7,960 nucleotides of DNA from Patulibacter sp050252545. Lineage in GTDB: Bacteria > Actinomycetota > Thermoleophilia > Solirubrobacterales > Solirubrobacteraceae. A program made the translations under genes and the position numbers. The stretch covers positions 1 to 7,960 of the forward strand of contig JBFWKS010000208.1 in NCBI GenBank assembly GCA_050252545.1. The letters run 5' to 3'. A model generated the notes under the pieces. That model had not been told where the DNA came from. It did no database searches and worked only from the letters and a program-made list of their open reading frames with translations. This document shows positions 6,736 through 7,960 of the stretch, one piece after another; within the stretch, counting starts at the first letter, position 1; each line of letters begins with the position of its first letter.

Positions 6736-7121
6736 GCAGCGTCAAGCTCGTCGAACACCCGCTGGGCAACCCGGAACGACTCGAGGGCCGCAGGGACCCC
6801 GACGTAGATCGCTGTCTGCAGCAGTACCTCCTTGATTTCGTCCCGGCTAACGCCGTTGTTGAGGGCGCCGCGGACGTGCACCCCTAGCTCGTGCGACCGG
6901 TTGAGTGCCGTCAGCATGCCCAAGTTGAGGATGCTCCGCGACCTTCGGTCGAGCCCGGGTCGCGTCCACACAGCGCCCCAGCAGTACTCGGTGACGAGAG
7001 TCTGGATCGCTTCGCCGAAGTCGGTCGCCTGTACGAGCGCGGCGTCTACGTACTTCGCCCCGACCACCTCGCGTCGGACTGCGAGGCCCGCTTCGTACAA
7101 CGTCCTATTGGTAGAAGGCAT
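6732..7121 (-). CDS. Carboxymuconolactone decarboxylase (CMD) family protein, PcaC-like
   Basis: 129 residues. It matches the classic PcaC pattern more closely than the copy at 2176-2583: WGAVWTRPGLDRRSRSI at 48-64, VHVRGALNNGVSRDEIKEVL at 81-100 with H82 in the conserved His position, and AIYVGVPAALESF at 104-116. No CxxC is present, so it is not an AhpD-type peroxidase. PcaC converts 4-carboxymuconolactone to 3-oxoadipate enol-lactone in protocatechuate breakdown, but no other pathway gene is visible and many CMD proteins do other things. It is first in a two-gene operon, ATGA-coupled to the hydroxyacid dehydrogenase. The ATG at 7121-7119 lacks a Shine-Dalgarno and sits six bases after a -10-like TAGAAT, suggesting a leaderless transcript. 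Confidence 0.92.
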   Translation of the reverse strand: MPSTNRTLYEAGLAVRREVVGAKYVDAALVQATDFGEAIQTLVTEYCWGAVWTRPGLDRRSRSILNLGMLTALNRSHELGVHVRGALNNGVSRDEIKEVLLQTAIYVGVPAALESFRVAQRVFDELDAA

Positions 7122-7127
7122 GTCCGC

Positions 7128-7133
7128 ATTCTA
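7128..7133 (-). promoter_or_regulatory. Predicted -10 box of the second CMD operon (leaderless transcript)
   Basis: The minus strand reads TAGAAT, one base from consensus, then GCGGAC (six bases), then the ATG. This is the same -10 to ATG spacing as at the E2 gene. There is no Shine-Dalgarno and no clear -35. The hexamer overlaps one end of operator B. Confidence 0.55.
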
Positions 7134-7151
7134 TCGCATCCTTCCGTATAC
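7130..7151. promoter_or_regulatory. Candidate operator B: tandem decamers upstream of the second CMD operon
   Basis: TCTATCGCAT (7130-7139) and CCTTCCGTAT (7140-7149) abut and are followed by AC, copying the layout of 2605-2626 with five substitutions in 22 bases. The CTTCCG and CTATCG versions of the unit swap order between the two sites. A weaker third unit, ATGTCCGCAT (7120-7129, 7 of 10 to consensus), runs into the start codon. The site also contains the near-palindrome TCCGTATACCGA (7143-7154). It overlaps the predicted -10, as expected for a repressor-type site. Confidence 0.55.
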
Positions 7152-7157
7152 CGATAA

Positions 7158-7570
7158 CGCGAGCGGGCGCCATCGCCTGCGGCATCCGACGCTTCCGCCG
7201 ACACCAATCCAAACGCACTCCGCCGCCCAGACGCTGTCTCGCACTGCTGATCTGGGGGCCTTGGCCGGAACACGCTGGAAGCGCAGCGGAGACGACCACT
7301 CATGCGGCAACGGCCCGCCGAGGCCCGGTCCGAGCGGAGAGGCCGAGCGGCCCCGCAGGGGTAGGCCAAGAGCGGCCGGCCAGATACCCGGTCGAGCCAA
7401 AGGCGCAGCCGCTCCCAGCACCTCCGGGCGGCGTCCCCGCGGGCTCAGCCGGGCGTGGCGACGACGGCCGGGCGGCCGTGGCGACGACAACGCTTCCATC
7501 CCGCACTCTTGCCCGGCGGCGGAAAGACCCTCGTCGAGGCCCGGGCCTGCGCCAGGGCGCCCCCGGCTGA
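7158..7570. other. Gene-free stretch between the CMD operon promoter and tRNA-Ala
   Basis: About 410 bases with no supported gene. Long frames cross it on both strands, but they extend through the tRNA and translate to low-complexity Arg/Ala/Gly/Pro. The G+C content rises toward the tRNA. A 12-base palindrome AGGCCCGGGCCT (7537-7548) and a small stem CCTC-GTC-GAGG (7529-7539) lie just past the tRNA 3' end. On the minus strand GTCTTT follows, which could be a weak tRNA terminator, but the T-run is too short to call. No promoter is identified. Confidence 0.6.
7454..7488. repeat. Short 12-base direct repeat
   Basis: CGTGGCGACGAC occurs at 7454-7465 and again, identically, at 7477-7488, separated by 11 G/C-rich bases. 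It may be slippage in low-complexity DNA. No function is suggested. Confidence 0.7.
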
Positions 7571-7643
7571 TGGAGCCTGGGGGGATCGAACCCCCGACCT
7601 CCTGCTTGCAAAGCAGGCGCTCTCCCAGCTGAGCTAAGGCCCC
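7571..7643 (-). tRNA. tRNA-Ala (anticodon UGC)
   Basis: The minus strand folds into a complete 73-base cloverleaf. The acceptor stem is GGGGCCT with AGGCTCC (one G-U pair) and discriminator A73. The D arm is GCTC/GAGC with loop AGCTGGGA. The anticodon stem is CCTGC/GCAGG with loop TTTGCAA, giving anticodon TGC. The variable loop is AGGTC and the T arm is GGGGG-TTCGATC-CCCCC. The 3' CCA is not encoded (TCA follows the discriminator base), so it must be added after transcription. No 16S or 23S sequence is seen beside it, so within the window it is a stand-alone tRNA gene. Confidence 0.98.
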
Positions 7644-7717
7644 GTCCGCCTGCAGGGTACCGGCCCCGCGGGTTCCGCGGTCGCCGGAGGTCGGGCGGGG
7701 CAACCGGGGCGGGGCGG

Positions 7718-7757
7718 CCCGTTCCGGTCTCGCGTCGTATAGCGCCCCCGTCCCGGA
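7718..7757 (-). repeat. Tandem-promoter-like repeat, copy 1 (proximal to tRNA-Ala)
   Basis: A 40-base unit repeated 71 bases further on with 39 of 40 identical bases (the difference is at 7750 versus 7821). On the minus strand it contains GCGCTATACGACGC, whose TATACG (7741-7736) could be a -10 box about 90 bases before the tRNA 5' end. No clear TTGACA -35 is present, so a promoter role is inferred from position and duplication only. Confidence 0.9.
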
Positions 7758-7788
7758 ACATGCCCCGCCGGACCGCTACCACAGGCCA

Positions 7789-7828
7789 CCCGTTCCGGTC
7801 TCGCGTCGTATAGCGCCCCCATCCCGGA
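7789..7828 (-). repeat. Tandem-promoter-like repeat, copy 2 (distal to tRNA-Ala)
   Basis: Second copy of the 40-base unit. The 31 bases between the copies (7758-7788) do not resemble the bases next to copy 2, so similarity stops sharply at the unit ends. Preservation of only the TATACG-containing core fits a pair of promoters or binding sites better than a plain 71-base duplication. Confidence 0.9.
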
Positions 7829-7960
7829 GCACGTCCCAGCCCGGCTGCCACCGAGAGGCCAGCGACCCCCACCGCCACGCCTCCCCGTTCGTCACCCGCC
7901 CCCGGCCCCACCCCGGCCCCGCCCACCGCCACCCGACCCCTTGGTTCCTACGGGTCCGTA

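Larger units (their letters stand above)
7644..7960. other. Upstream region of tRNA-Ala, very G/C-rich, no gene supported
   Basis: This stretch holds the two 40-base repeats described separately and a CCGCGG-GTT-CCGCGG hairpin at 7666-7680, between the repeats and the tRNA, that could lie in the tRNA precursor leader. Beyond 7830 it is mostly C-rich with no recognisable coding sequence. The open frames crossing it are low-complexity. Confidence 0.6.

Noticed and set aside
6832..7632. 266-codon plus-strand frame ending in MEPGGIEPPTSCLQ
   Set aside because: The end is the antisense translation of the tRNA, and the first part lies antisense to the CMD gene; no family motif.
7571..7643. tRNA-Ala as part of an rRNA operon
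   Set aside because: No 16S or 23S sequence is visible in the 310 bases before or the 400 bases after it.
7131..7703. 190-codon minus-strand frame containing ALAQLGERLLCKQE
   Set aside because: It reads straight through the tRNA-Ala; this peptide is the usual spurious translation of a tRNA gene. The rest is low-complexity.
7718..7828. CRISPR array
   Set aside because: There are only two copies with one 31-base gap, no further units and no cas genes; the position upstream of a tRNA suggests regulatory repeats.

Overview
The window is high-G+C bacterial DNA with tightly packed genes, several 4-base ATGA start/stop overlaps and, at two promoters, a -10 hexamer so close to the start codon that the transcripts are probably leaderless. 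With a luciferase-like flavin/F420-type oxidoreductase, these traits suggest an actinomycetote. Class-level placement (for example Thermoleophilia or Acidimicrobiia) cannot be made from this sequence alone.

Layout: (1) 1-2583, minus strand, an operon read right to left: a carboxymuconolactone-decarboxylase (CMD) family protein, an iron-containing-type alcohol dehydrogenase / maleylacetate-reductase relative with an altered metal site, and a luciferase-like (LLM) oxidoreductase that runs off the left edge. (2) 2584-2633, a 50-base divergent promoter/operator region. (3) 2634-5556, plus strand: a complete lipoyl-dependent dihydrolipoamide acyltransferase (E2), an 82-residue protein of unknown function, and a succinate-semialdehyde-type aldehyde dehydrogenase, all joined by 4-base ATGA overlaps. 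(4) 5557-5841, a convergent intergenic gap. (5) 5842-7121, minus strand: a second CMD-family protein coupled by ATGA to a 3-hydroxyisobutyrate-dehydrogenase-family enzyme. (6) 7122-7960: the promoter of that operon, a long gene-free stretch, tRNA-Ala(UGC) on the minus strand, and a tandem 40-base repeat upstream of the tRNA.

The protein-coding part looks like one catabolic locus. It has two CMD-plus-dehydrogenase operons of the same design, an acyl-transfer E2, an aldehyde dehydrogenase and a flavin oxidoreductase. Both control regions share a 22-base element made of two tandem decamers (17 of 22 positions identical), overlapping the predicted -10 boxes. This suggests that one regulator, not in the window, controls all three transcripts. 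The substrate cannot be read from the sequence. The enzyme set would fit oxidation of an alcohol or hydroxy acid through an aldehyde to an acid or acyl-CoA, but that is inference. No E1 or E3 partner for the E2 is present in the window.

The points most worth following are the shared decamer operator, the metal-site substitutions in the alcohol dehydrogenase, the unknown small protein fixed between E2 and the aldehyde dehydrogenase, and the duplicated CMD-dehydrogenase module.
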